Shown here: positions 34,089 through 42,714 of the stretch, one piece after another
Layout of the letters: the number at the start of each line of letters is the position of its first letter
Numbering within the stretch: position 1 is the stretch's first letter
From: Hyalangium versicolor
GTDB taxonomy: Bacteria > Myxococcota > Myxococcia > Myxococcales > Myxococcaceae
Reading direction: 5' to 3'
DNA length: 64,000 nt
NCBI RefSeq assembly: GCF_020103695.1
Contig: NZ_JAHXBF010000006.1
Location: 372,001 to 436,000, forward strand
Made by a program: the position numbers and the translations under genes
Notes under the pieces: generated by a model
What the model saw: only the letters and a program-made list of their open reading frames with translations
Told to the model about the DNA's origin: nothing
Databases searched by the model: none

Positions 34089-37000
34089 GTGAGCGAAGAG
34101 GAAGCCTCCAAGGAAGGTGCATTAACGCTCGCGTTCCTGCGCGAGCTGGCTCATGTATCGGATGCTCCGGTGAGCGAACTCTCCTCGGACACGGCTGTGT
34201 CCGGCAAGGTCGAGCTCGTTCGCGACTGGAACTCGAAACGCTTCGTCCTCCAGCGGCAGCTCGGCTCCGGTGCGTTCGGCGTCGTCTTCGAGGCCCACGA
34301 CCGCGAGCGCAACGCGACAGTGGCCCTCAAGCTCATGCGGCGCAGGGATCCGCAGGCGCTCCTGCTCTTCAAACAGGAGTTCCGCACGCTCACGGGGATG
34401 GTTCACCCAAACCTCGTCCAGTTCTACGAGCTGCACTCGGATGGTGAGCAGTGGTTCCTCACGATGGAGTTGATCCGGGGCCGCTCCTTCCTGGACGCGG
34501 TGCGCACTCCGGCGGGAACGCTGCCCCCGTTCGACGAGGAGCGCCTGCGGGACACGCTCCGGCAGCTTGCCGAGGGGCTCGGCTTCCTGCACGGCACGGG
34601 GAAGCTGCACCGCGACATCAAGCCGTCGAACGTGATGGTCGCGGAGGGAGGCCGGGTCGTGCTGCTCGACTTCGGCCTCGTGACGGACATGGCGGAAGGA
34701 CGTCAGGAGGCGATGGGAGCCGGCACGCCTCGCTACATGGCCCCCGAGCAGGCCGCGGCCCGCCCCATCGGCCCCGCGGCGGACTGGTACTCCGTGGGCG
34801 TCATGCTCTACGAGGCGCTCGCAGGCCGGCCGCCGTACATCAAGGCCCCTGCCAACGAGCCTCCACCGCCACCGAGCACCTTTGCCCAAGGCGTCCCGGA
34901 GGATCTGGAGACGCTGTGCCTGGACCTGCTCGCCCCCGCTCCTGAGCAGCGGCCCTCGGGAGTCGACGTGCTGGAGCGGCTGGCGAAGTCCGAGCCCCGC
35001 CCTCGCCCGCGAGAACGCTCCACCGCCCCCAGTGCGGCCTTCGTCGGACGCTCCGCTCATTTGAGGAGGCTCGATGGGGCGCTCGCGGATTCGCAGGAGG
35101 ATCGCACGGCCATCGCGTTCCTCCACGGCCCCTCGGGAATGGGCAAGAGCGCGCTGGCGAACCGCTTCCTCGAAGACCTGTCAGCCCAGGGCTCCGAGCC
35201 GGAGCGCGTGGTGCTCTCAGGCCGGTGCTTCGAGCAGGAGTCCGTGCCCTACAAGATGCTCGACAGCCTCGTCGATGCGCTCTGCCGATACTTGAGGCGA
35301 CTGCCTCGTTCGGAGCTGGAGGCGTTGCTGCCACAGGACCTGGGTGCCCTGGCGAGGCTCTTCCCCGTGCTCGGACATCTCCCCGGAGCACCCGTGGCGG
35401 CCCGGTTGGAGACGGAGGAGCCAGCTCAGCTCCGAAGGCGCGGTGCATGGGCGCTGCGAGCGTTGCTCGTGGCGCTCGCACGGCGCGGGCCCCTGGTGCT
35501 CTTCATCGATGATCTCCAGTGGGGAGACCTCGACAGCGTGGCCCTGCTGCTGGAGGTGTTGCGCCCCCCATCGGCTCCGGCCCTGCTCCTGCTCGCCTCG
35601 TACCGGCAGGATGAGGCGGACACGAGCCCGTCCCTCTCGACGCTGCTCCAGGCCCTGCGCCAGGAGCCCTTCTCCGCCCTTGCCGTGCACGACGTGGAGG
35701 TGGGCGAGCTGGAGGCCGCCGAGTCGGAGGAGCTGATGCGAGCGCTGCTCGGCACGGGCGCGCAGGGGCTCCCGTCGGCTCCCGTGCTGGCCTCGGAGGG
35801 GCGCGGCAGTCCGTTCTTCCTCACGGAGCTGGCCCGCTACATCGAGGAGTCCTCGCTGCCGGATCCCCGTACCGAGGCCAGCACGGGGCCCGGCGACATG
35901 CCGATGGGACTGGAGGCGGTCATCCAGGCCCGCCTGCAGCGGTTGCCCGAGGCGGCGCGGCGGCTGCTGGAGGTGATCTCCGTCGCGGGCCAGCCGCTGG
36001 CGCGCACGAGTGCCTCGCGCGCGGCTTCGGGCGCTCTGGGAGGGGAGGAGGAGCTCCAGGCCCTGGCGCTGCTCCGGGCCAGCCAGCTGCTGCGCGTGCG
36101 GCGAGTCGAGGGACGGGAGGAGCTGTTGCCGTACCACGATCGCATCCGCGAGGTCGTGGTCACCCGGCTCCCTCTCGATATCCGCCGGGGACACCACCGA
36201 GGACTCGCCCTGGCGTTGGAGGAGTCCGGGCACGCGGAGCTGGAGCAGCTCGTCTTCCACTTTCGCGAGGCCGGCGAGCTGCCGAAGTCCGCGCGCTATG
36301 CCGTCCAGGCCGCCACGCGCGCTCATGAGGTGCTCGCCTTCGATCGCGCGGCCCGGCTCTACCGTGCGGCGCTCGAGACGGGGACGCTGACCTCGGAAGA
36401 GGTCCGTGTGTTCAAGAGCCGTCTGGGAGAGGCGCTGACCAGCGCCGGGAGGCCTCGGGAAGCGGCGCAGGTGCACCTCCAGGTCGCGGAGTCGAGTCCG
36501 GCGGACCGAGCCTTCGTGCACCGGCGGCAGGCCATGGAGCAGCTCCTGCTCGGTGGCTACATCGAGGAGGGCATCGAGGTGCTCGCCCAGGTCCTGCGAG
36601 AGGTCGGGCTCTCACAGCCCTCCACCTCCTTGGGAGCGCTGCTGTCGCTGGTGGTGCGCCGGCTCCGGCTCGAGCTGAGGGGCTTCGACTTCCAGCAGCG
36701 GCCCGCTTCGGCGCTGTCCGAGGACACGCTGCGGCTCATCGACACCACCTGGGCCGTCGCGCTGGGGCTGACCGTCACCAACCCCATCCGCGCCGCGGAC
36801 TTCCAGATGCGGAACATGCTCCTGGCGCTCGAAGCCGGTGAGCCGTACCGCATCTCCCGAGCCATGTCCCTGAGAGCCCTCACGCAGGCCTTCAGCAACG
36901 CTCGGGACACGGAGAGGACCGAGTTCCTGCTGCGCCGGGCCCGGGAGCTCGCCGAGCAGGAGGCCCATCCCCACGCGCTCGGAATGTCGTTGCTCAGCGC

Positions 37001-37883
37001 GGGCCTCTACTCGATGACGCAGGGGGACTACCGCAAGTCCGAGTCGCTCCTGCGAGAGGCCACCACCGTGCTCCAGGGCCGCTGTGCCGGGGTGCCCTGG
37101 GAGCTGGACTTCGCGAGGACGCAGTGGGCCATCGTCCTGTGGCAGCTCGGTGAGGTTCCCCGGCTCGCCACGCTGGTGAAGTCGCTGATCGAGGATGCTC
37201 GCGAGCGAGGCAATCTGCACTGCGAGACGATGGTGCGGCTGACCACCGACTACCTCGTGCACCTGGCCGCCGATGAGCCCGAGCGGGCCCGGGAGACGTT
37301 GCGTACGGCCATGCGCGACTGGCCTCAGCGCACCTACCAGGTCCAGCACTACCGGGACTCGGCGGCGCAGGTGCGGCTCGCCCTCTACCAGGGAGAGCGG
37401 CAGCGGGCCCTCTCCGTCATTCGCGGCAGGCGCTTCCTGCTGTTGCGCTCGGGCCTGATGCGCGTGCCCGCCCTCCGCATCGAGTCCCGGTACTGGGGCG
37501 CGCTGGTGGAGCTGGAGGCCGCGCCTCGCGGCGACAAGGGAGTCCTGCGTCAGGTGCTCCGCGCCGCGCGAGCGTTGGAGCACGAGCGCTTGAACTGGGC
37601 CGCTGCGCCGTTCGGTACCCTGCTCCGTGCGGGCGTGGCCTGGAGACAGGGCAACGAGGCCGAGGCGCTCCGATGGCTCTGCCTGGCGGAGGAGGCGGCT
37701 CGAGCGCACGGCATGGCGCTGATCATGACGTCCATCCAGCGCAGGCGGGGCGAGCTGCTGGGCGGAGACGAGGGGCAGGCGCTCATTCACCAAGCCGACG
37801 CATGGATGGCCCGCCAGTCGGTTCGCGCGCCCGAGCGGCTGCCGGCCATCGTCATCCCCTCCATGTCGAAGCAGCGGGACTGA
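34089..37883 (+). CDS. Giant Ser/Thr kinase fused to AAA/STAND ATPase and TPR-like repeats
   Basis: 1264 residues. Kinase domain at about 50-315: LGSGAFGVV, VALK lysine near 81, HRDIKPSN near 175 and DFG near 194, all intact. Then an ATPase domain beginning FVGRSAHL with Walker A GPSGMGKS (near 347) and Walker B LVLFIDDLQWGD (near 468). The last 650 residues are helical, Leu/Ala/Arg-rich repeats of TPR type. This kinase-ATPase-TPR order is common in myxobacteria (PknK-like) and combines phosphorylation with a signal-dependent oligomerising switch. Start is GTG at 34089; the gene converges on the sigma factor gene. No membrane segment. Confidence 0.92.
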   Translation: MSEEEASKEGALTLAFLRELAHVSDAPVSELSSDTAVSGKVELVRDWNSKRFVLQRQLGSGAFGVVFEAHDRERNATVALKLMRRRDPQALLLFKQEFRTLTGMVHPNLVQFYELHSDGEQWFLTMELIRGRSFLDAVRTPAGTLPPFDEERLRDTLRQLAEGLGFLHGTGKLHRDIKPSNVMVAEGGRVVLLDFGLVTDMAEGRQEAMGAGTPRYMAPEQAAARPIGPAADWYSVGVMLYEALAGRPPYIKAPANEPPPPPSTFAQGVPEDLETLCLDLLAPAPEQRPSGVDVLERLAKSEPRPRPRERSTAPSAAFVGRSAHLRRLDGALADSQEDRTAIAFLHGPSGMGKSALANRFLEDLSAQGSEPERVVLSGRCFEQESVPYKMLDSLVDALCRYLRRLPRSELEALLPQDLGALARLFPVLGHLPGAPVAARLETEEPAQLRRRGAWALRALLVALARRGPLVLFIDDLQWGDLDSVALLLEVLRPPSAPALLLLASYRQDEADTSPSLSTLLQALRQEPFSALAVHDVEVGELEAAESEELMRALLGTGAQGLPSAPVLASEGRGSPFFLTELARYIEESSLPDPRTEASTGPGDMPMGLEAVIQARLQRLPEAARRLLEVISVAGQPLARTSASRAASGALGGEEELQALALLRASQLLRVRRVEGREELLPYHDRIREVVVTRLPLDIRRGHHRGLALALEESGHAELEQLVFHFREAGELPKSARYAVQAATRAHEVLAFDRAARLYRAALETGTLTSEEVRVFKSRLGEALTSAGRPREAAQVHLQVAESSPADRAFVHRRQAMEQLLLGGYIEEGIEVLAQVLREVGLSQPSTSLGALLSLVVRRLRLELRGFDFQQRPASALSEDTLRLIDTTWAVALGLTVTNPIRAADFQMRNMLLALEAGEPYRISRAMSLRALTQAFSNARDTERTEFLLRRARELAEQEAHPHALGMSLLSAGLYSMTQGDYRKSESLLREATTVLQGRCAGVPWELDFARTQWAIVLWQLGEVPRLATLVKSLIEDARERGNLHCETMVRLTTDYLVHLAADEPERARETLRTAMRDWPQRTYQVQHYRDSAAQVRLALYQGERQRALSVIRGRRFLLLRSGLMRVPALRIESRYWGALVELEAAPRGDKGVLRQVLRAARALEHERLNWAAAPFGTLLRAGVAWRQGNEAEALRWLCLAEEAARAHGMALIMTSIQRRRGELLGGDEGQALIHQADAWMARQSVRAPERLPAIVIPSMSKQRD

Positions 37884-37892
37884 GACGCGGGC

Positions 37893-38519
37893 TCACTCCT
37901 GGGAGATCAACCCTTCCTTACGGCCCTGCTCGACGAGCCGGTCCTTCAGGAGCTGGAATCGCTTGCGCAGCCGCTGGGACTCCTTGGTGAGCTGCGCATC
38001 GGAGACCTCGGCCTCCTCGCCGAGCATCACCCGCGCCAGATCCTTCCACTCCAGGCCCTTGTCGATGCGCAACACCAGGAGCGTGCGGTCCTCGGGAGGC
38101 AGGCTGTCGCGCAGCTCCGCCAGCTTGCTCTTGGCCTCGGTGCGCAGATAGGACTTCGTCTGCGTGCGCACGTGCTGGGCGATGGCCGACAGGGCCTCGG
38201 AGTCCGGCATGGGCGGGTGCAGCCGCTCGCGGAAGCGCGCATTGCGCTGGAAGCTGATGGAGACGTTGCGCGCCAGCGTATAGGCCCACGTGCGCAGCGA
38301 GCAGGACCAGGTGAAGCCTCCCAGCCCTCGCCAGAGGCGCTCGCTCCACTGCGCGAACACCTCATCGGCCACTTCGTCATCCCGATGCGTGGCCAGCAGG
38401 ACTCCGAGGATCTCCGGGCCGTAGCCACGGATGGCGGCCTCCGCCGCGCGAGCCGGCTGCCCCTGCTCGCACAGACGGCGGACCACGCGCTCCAGCTCTT
38501 CGCGCTCTTGGGGCGTCAT
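37893..38519 (-). CDS. RNA polymerase sigma-70-family (ECF-like) factor
   Basis: 208 residues. Region 2 is visible as DDEVADEVFAQWSERLWRGL and FTWSCSLRTWAYTLARNVSISFQR (about 47-95), and region 4 as LRDSLPPEDRTLLVLRIDKGLEWKDLARVML (about 135-170) followed by a longer than usual helical end. It should direct RNA polymerase to a small regulon. The start ATG overlaps the upstream gene's stop (ATGA). No classical membrane anti-sigma gene is adjacent; the two soluble unknown proteins encoded just upstream are candidate regulators. Confidence 0.88.
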   Translation of the reverse strand: MTPQEREELERVVRRLCEQGQPARAAEAAIRGYGPEILGVLLATHRDDEVADEVFAQWSERLWRGLGGFTWSCSLRTWAYTLARNVSISFQRNARFRERLHPPMPDSEALSAIAQHVRTQTKSYLRTEAKSKLAELRDSLPPEDRTLLVLRIDKGLEWKDLARVMLGEEAEVSDAQLTKESQRLRKRFQLLKDRLVEQGRKEGLISQE

Positions 38520-39079
38520 CAGGCCTTGAGCTTCTCGCGCAGCGCCTTGGCGCGGCCCTGCATGTCCGGATCCAGGCTGGTGAGCTGGATGGACTTGAGG
38601 CGCTCGTCCAGGCTCTTGGGAACTTTCGTCTTCAGCTTGCCCTCGGCCTCCATGGACTCCAGCTTCGCCAGGGCCTTGTCGGCGATGCGCTCGCGGGGGT
38701 GGTCCAACAGGCTGTCCAGGAAGTACGCGTCCTCGGGCAGCTCCGGGTACTTCTCCAGGTACTCAATGACGCCCTGGACCCAGGCCTGGCGGGACTCGGC
38801 CTGCTGCAGCTTCTGCATGGCCTGCTTCTGCGTCTTGCGCTTGCCCTCGGGGTCGAACTTCTCGGCCAGCCCCTGGGGCAGCTCGCCTCCGGTGAAGAGG
38901 GCGTCCGCGGCCGCCTTGTACTTCTGATACGAGGCGCTGCGCTCGATGCGCTGCTGGGCGGGGTCATCTTGACGCGAGTGGCTCTTGCTCTTGCCTCGCA
39001 TCGCGTCGATTTCGCGCCAGCTCTTGTTGCGCTTGCCGGAGAAACCGCCGCCCTCGTTGTCGTCCTTGTCTCTTGCCAT
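38519..39079 (-). CDS. Charged soluble protein coupled to the sigma factor
   Basis: 186 residues, highly charged (Lys, Glu, Asp), predicted mostly helical after a disordered N-terminal 45 residues; no membrane segment. Its stop overlaps the sigma-factor start by four bases, and the gene for another unknown protein ends three bases before its own start. A short motif (RNKSWREIDAMRGKSK) stands out as basic. Role unknown; by position it could bind the sigma factor or be part of the process the factor serves. Confidence 0.75.
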   Translation of the reverse strand: MARDKDDNEGGGFSGKRNKSWREIDAMRGKSKSHSRQDDPAQQRIERSASYQKYKAAADALFTGGELPQGLAEKFDPEGKRKTQKQAMQKLQQAESRQAWVQGVIEYLEKYPELPEDAYFLDSLLDHPRERIADKALAKLESMEAEGKLKTKVPKSLDERLKSIQLTSLDPDMQGRAKALREKLKA

Positions 39080-39082
39080 CCG

Positions 39083-39847
39083 TCAACTTCCCTTCCGGGC
39101 CTTCCACAGCGCCGCCAGCCCGCGTCGCACCAGGGTGCGCACCCGCGCGAGCTCCTCGGCTGCGAGCGGGTGCTCCTCGTCTTGCTCCGCCTCGAACAGC
39201 GCTTCGTCCGCGTAAGCGGTGAGGGGCTGGGGCACCGGCGGAGCCTCCGTGTCCTCCCTCGTCAGCACCGCCGGGTCCACACTGGCAAGTCCCGGCGGCC
39301 AGCCCAGCTCCAACATGGCGTGCAGTTCGAAGAGCAGGTGGCGGGCTGCCGCATATCCTTCGTCCGTGAGGCCCATGCCGTCAAGCTCGCCCAGCAGAGC
39401 GTCCTGCCGGTTGTCGAAGGAGTGCTCCCGCCGCGTGCGCTCCTTGGGGTCGTCCTCCAGATAACGCCAGGCCAGCTCCACGAATTCGCTCCCTGGCTCG
39501 CCGGGGGCGAAGGGAGGGGGGCGCACGGGCTTGGGTTTCTTCGGCCGGGGGGGCCGGGGCTCCTCCTCGGTGCGGATGGGCTTGCCCTCGGCCACCAAAT
39601 CCCACAGCCCCAAAAGGTTCTCGAACAGCCGCTGGGCCACCTCGGGCGAGGCGAAGCGGGGCTCTTTCGGGAAGAGGGTGGGAATGACGGCGGCGTGGGG
39701 CTGGCCCTCGGCGCGAGCGGTGCGCATGCGGACGATGACTTCGGAGGTGTCACAGGGGCTGCCGGCCAGCTCCAGCAGCCCGTCGAGCGCCTCCGCGCCC
39801 TCGAAGTGGTGTTCGAAGTCCGTGCCTCTTCCCCGTGAGCGGCTCAT
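39083..39847 (-). CDS. Soluble protein of unknown function, first gene of the sigma operon
   Basis: 254 residues, acidic, no signal peptide. Helical ends surround a Pro-rich basic segment (about 95-120, RPPRPKKPKPVRPPP core). It stops three bases before the next gene and is the first of three packed genes ending with the sigma factor, so it is the promoter-proximal member. No family recognised. Divergent from the tail-anchored protein gene at 39912. Confidence 0.7.
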   Translation of the reverse strand: MSRSRGRGTDFEHHFEGAEALDGLLELAGSPCDTSEVIVRMRTARAEGQPHAAVIPTLFPKEPRFASPEVAQRLFENLLGLWDLVAEGKPIRTEEEPRPPRPKKPKPVRPPPFAPGEPGSEFVELAWRYLEDDPKERTRREHSFDNRQDALLGELDGMGLTDEGYAAARHLLFELHAMLELGWPPGLASVDPAVLTREDTEAPPVPQPLTAYADEALFEAEQDEEHPLAAEELARVRTLVRRGLAALWKARKGS

Positions 39848-39911
39848 GGGGAGCGCACGCTAGCCCCGAGAGCGGGGAGACGCACGTGCGCATGCTAGGC
39901 TCCGGCCACGG

Positions 39912-40526
39912 ATGAACACCCCCTCGCCAGAGAAGCTGAAGTCCGCGGTGCAGGCGCTCTACCAGGTGCGAGCCGTGGAGGGGCCCCCCGGAGACCATGG
40001 ACAGCGCTCGGTCTGGCACATGAGCACGCATGGGGCGGAGCTGTTGTCGCTGGTGGACCTGGAGGGCCGGGTGCAGCGCCAGGAATTGACGCTGCTGGAC
40101 GACCACTATGTGTGGACCAGCGGCGAGGGCCTGCGCACGGGGCGGGTGGAGCCGGACAGCGCCTCGAAGGCGGCCGCGGCCGCGGCTGTCGTGCACACGG
40201 ATCCCCAACTGGTACCCGGGCGGCTCATGCGGGCGGCGCTGGCGCTGGAGACGTACGACGGCGAGGACCGTTACATACTCCACATCAAGAGGGTCCTCGC
40301 GCTGGCGCGAGAGGGCCTCGAGCTTCGGGATGCCTCCGTCGTCAAGCTCTCGGAGGAGCGCTCGCCCGAGGCGGTCCCCGCCGCGCCGGTGGCTCGGGAG
40401 GTGAATCCGGGCTCGGAGGCGGTGCCGAATGTTCCCCGGTCCTCGAGTTCCGAGGGGGTGGTGATGCTGGTGGTGTTCGGCGTGGGCCTGGTGGCGGCCA
40501 TCGTCCTGTTCATCTCGCTGCTATGA
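39912..40526 (+). CDS. Protein with single C-terminal membrane anchor
   Basis: 204 residues. The N-terminal 150 residues look globular and cytoplasmic (SVWHMSTHGAELLSLVDLEG, YILHIKRVLALAREGLEL); a Ser/Pro-rich linker then leads to a single hydrophobic helix at the very end (VVMLVVFGVGLVAAIVLFI), typical of tail-anchored proteins. No family recognised. Its last 256 bases lie opposite the nominal 3' end of the membrane protein gene on the other strand; codon usage and the clean anchor favour this gene as the real one in the shared stretch. Confidence 0.75.
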   Translation: MNTPSPEKLKSAVQALYQVRAVEGPPGDHGQRSVWHMSTHGAELLSLVDLEGRVQRQELTLLDDHYVWTSGEGLRTGRVEPDSASKAAAAAAVVHTDPQLVPGRLMRAALALETYDGEDRYILHIKRVLALAREGLELRDASVVKLSEERSPEAVPAAPVAREVNPGSEAVPNVPRSSSSEGVVMLVVFGVGLVAAIVLFISLL

Positions 40527-42235
40527 GCGGCCACGGCGGGCCGAGGAGCGCGGCGGAGAGGCGTCTGCGCGCGGCGGGGCCCCTGGCCTTTTCGCAGCAC
40601 CTGCCACTTCCACAGCAGGGGAGAGCTCCACAGGGTGTCCGTGCCGCCGTTGGCCGGTAAGGCCTCGCGGGAGTCCGGGTCGAGCACGGCGACGGGAGCG
40701 GCTCCGGCCAGCTCGAGCACATCGACCGCGGCACTGAGCTGGCTCAAGGAGGTGGTGTCCGAGACCTCCAGCCCCACGAATGTCCCCGCGAGCACCTCGG
40801 GGATCTCCGCGGGCGCCGCTTGAAGGGAGAGGGTGAGCGTGCCGCTGCCCTGCGTGGAGGAGAGGTGGAGCTGGCCCTGGGGTTCCATGCGGGCGCGCCA
40901 GCTGAGCTCACGGGCCTGGGGCAGGGCGGACGGCAGCAGGAGCTGCAGCATGCCCACCCTCGCCGCGAGCAGGGAGAAGAGAGGCCGCCGGGACTCGAAC
41001 CACTCCAGCATTGCGGGAGGGGCGGCGTGAGGTTGTTGTCCCATGAGGACCACGGAGCGTGCACCGGCCAGGGAGCTGGCGCGCAGGAGCTGGCGCATGG
41101 CGCTCCCGGAGAGGCGGGCGTCGGCCAGCAGCGGCAGCACGGGCTCGGGAGTGGCTCCGCTGAGAGCGGGCTGGCCCAGCGCGGTGGAGTGGAGAGAAGA
41201 GGACAGGGCCTCGGCGAGTGTTCTGGCTGGAGCGCTCCAGGGCAGACGGGGCCCGGTGGAGGGGACGACGCCCTCCAGGGTGACCAGGGCCGCGAGCGGG
41301 CGAGGCGTGGAGGCTCGGAGGGTGGAGAGGGTCTGGAAGTCCGACGGGAGGGTGGGAGCGCTGAGTCCGGCGGCGCGGGCGCTCTGCTCGGCGAGGCGCA
41401 GCGGGTGGCCATCCAGCACGAGCAGGGCAGCGACGGCGGCCACGAGGAAGGCACTGCCCATCCAGCCTTGCGCGGGGGGTGCGGCCCGGCGGACCTGCCA
41501 TATCAGGAGCACGGCTCCCAGCCCGGCGAGGAGGACTTCACAGGTCTTCCGGATCGGGCTCAGGTTCGACATCTCCTGGGCGGCCGTGCTCAGGAGATTG
41601 ATTTGCTCCGTGACGGGGGTGCGCACCACGCGGGAGAGCCCCTCGAAGAGGGCGTGGGCCTCCAACGCTCCGGCCAGGGAGAGGGCGGCGAGCACGAAGG
41701 CCACGACGACACCGAACATCAGGCTGGCGGTGCGGCCTCGCGGTGTGGGGAGCCATGGGGCGTTGGAGGAGGCTCCGGCGATGGCGAGGCCCAGGCCCAG
41801 GCCCACGAGCAGGGCCGTGCTCATCCACGCGCCGAGCATGCGCGAGGCCATGGCCTGGCCCACGCCGAGTGCCAGTGCGCTGCGGGCATCCGGAGCCTCG
41901 AGCTCACCGAGCGCCGTGACGGTCCGGCTGACGATGGCCTCGGAGCCGAGGAGACCCACCGTCCAGGGCAGGGTGGCCATGCCGAGCATGACGGCCAGGG
42001 GCACCATGCGCCCGGAGCCGGTGTGACAGACCATGACGGTGAGGAAGGCCAGCTCCACCAACCCCGAGAGCATCACCAGCGAGGCGAACGGCCCCGATGC
42101 GTGGGTGATGCGGGAGACCTCCTCGGGCCCGCCGCTCCAGGCCACGAGGAGTGCGGAAGCGAACAGGACGGCGATGGGCGCGGTCGCAGCCGCAACCACC
42201 CCGGGAGGAAAGCTGGGTCTGGCGGTAACGAGCAT
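40271..42235 (-). CDS. Polytopic membrane protein of unknown function; 3' end doubtful
   Basis: 654 residues as read. The first half has several membrane helices (for example VVAAATAPIAVLFASALLVAW, split by short loops, and VLLAGLGAVLLIWQV near 270), followed by a mostly extracytoplasmic domain rich in Leu/Ala/Pro (about 300-560). The last 85 codons run antisense to the gene at 39912-40526 and look non-coding (Ser/Thr/Arg-rich), so the true end is probably near 40550 and a frameshift or overlooked stop is possible. ATG at 42235; the small membrane protein gene ends 38 bases upstream and is probably cotranscribed. Function unknown. Confidence 0.65.
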   Translation of the reverse strand: MLVTARPSFPPGVVAAATAPIAVLFASALLVAWSGGPEEVSRITHASGPFASLVMLSGLVELAFLTVMVCHTGSGRMVPLAVMLGMATLPWTVGLLGSEAIVSRTVTALGELEAPDARSALALGVGQAMASRMLGAWMSTALLVGLGLGLAIAGASSNAPWLPTPRGRTASLMFGVVVAFVLAALSLAGALEAHALFEGLSRVVRTPVTEQINLLSTAAQEMSNLSPIRKTCEVLLAGLGAVLLIWQVRRAAPPAQGWMGSAFLVAAVAALLVLDGHPLRLAEQSARAAGLSAPTLPSDFQTLSTLRASTPRPLAALVTLEGVVPSTGPRLPWSAPARTLAEALSSSLHSTALGQPALSGATPEPVLPLLADARLSGSAMRQLLRASSLAGARSVVLMGQQPHAAPPAMLEWFESRRPLFSLLAARVGMLQLLLPSALPQARELSWRARMEPQGQLHLSSTQGSGTLTLSLQAAPAEIPEVLAGTFVGLEVSDTTSLSQLSAAVDVLELAGAAPVAVLDPDSREALPANGGTDTLWSSPLLWKWQVLRKGQGPRRAQTPLRRAPRPAVAAHSSEMNRTMAATRPTPNTTSITTPSELEDRGTFGTASEPGFTSRATGAAGTASGERSSESLTTEASRSSRPSRASARTLLMWSM

Positions 42236-42273
42236 TTCCCGAGAAATTAGGTACTCGGGGTAAGTCGGGTAAG

Positions 42274-42654
42274 TCAGACCGGAGGCCGACCGATGAGCCA
42301 GTAGACGACGGTGAACAGGATCCCGACGATGGGGCCGAGGAGGGCGCCGAGAATGATGAGTCCCATGCAGTTGCCGGGTTCGCAGCCGATGTTGGCATGG
42401 GCGAAGAATCCGAAGATGAACATGGGGAGGTTGAAGCCGAGAACGAACAGCCCGAGCCCGCGCACGACGAGGCCGCGATACCAGGTGCGCGTCATGAGGC
42501 GGAAGACGACGGGGACGAGGAAGAGGGTGGTGGTGGCGGCGGTGGCGATGGCGGCTTGACGCGCCGTGACGGCCCAGCAGGCGGTGGCGGCAAGCGCGAG
42601 GGCGGGCACCAGCAGCAGCGAGTTGAGGTTGAGCGGGGACGGCTCGTGCGACAT
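42274..42654 (-). CDS. Small polytopic membrane protein
   Basis: 126 residues with about four hydrophobic helices and one short loop with two cysteines (GCEPGNC). Start ATG at 42654 after a GGCCTCCCC stretch on this strand. It lies between the ABC transporter and the larger membrane protein on the same strand. No family recognised; the overall look is that of small envelope proteins with paired Cys in a periplasmic loop. Confidence 0.72.
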   Translation of the reverse strand: MSHEPSPLNLNSLLLVPALALAATACWAVTARQAAIATAATTTLFLVPVVFRLMTRTWYRGLVVRGLGLFVLGFNLPMFIFGFFAHANIGCEPGNCMGLIILGALLGPIVGILFTVVYWLIGRPPV

Positions 42655-42714
42655 GGGGAGGCCACGGTCGCAAAGCAGGGGGCGCGGGGCAAGAGCGCAG
42701 GAGGGACTTGTACC

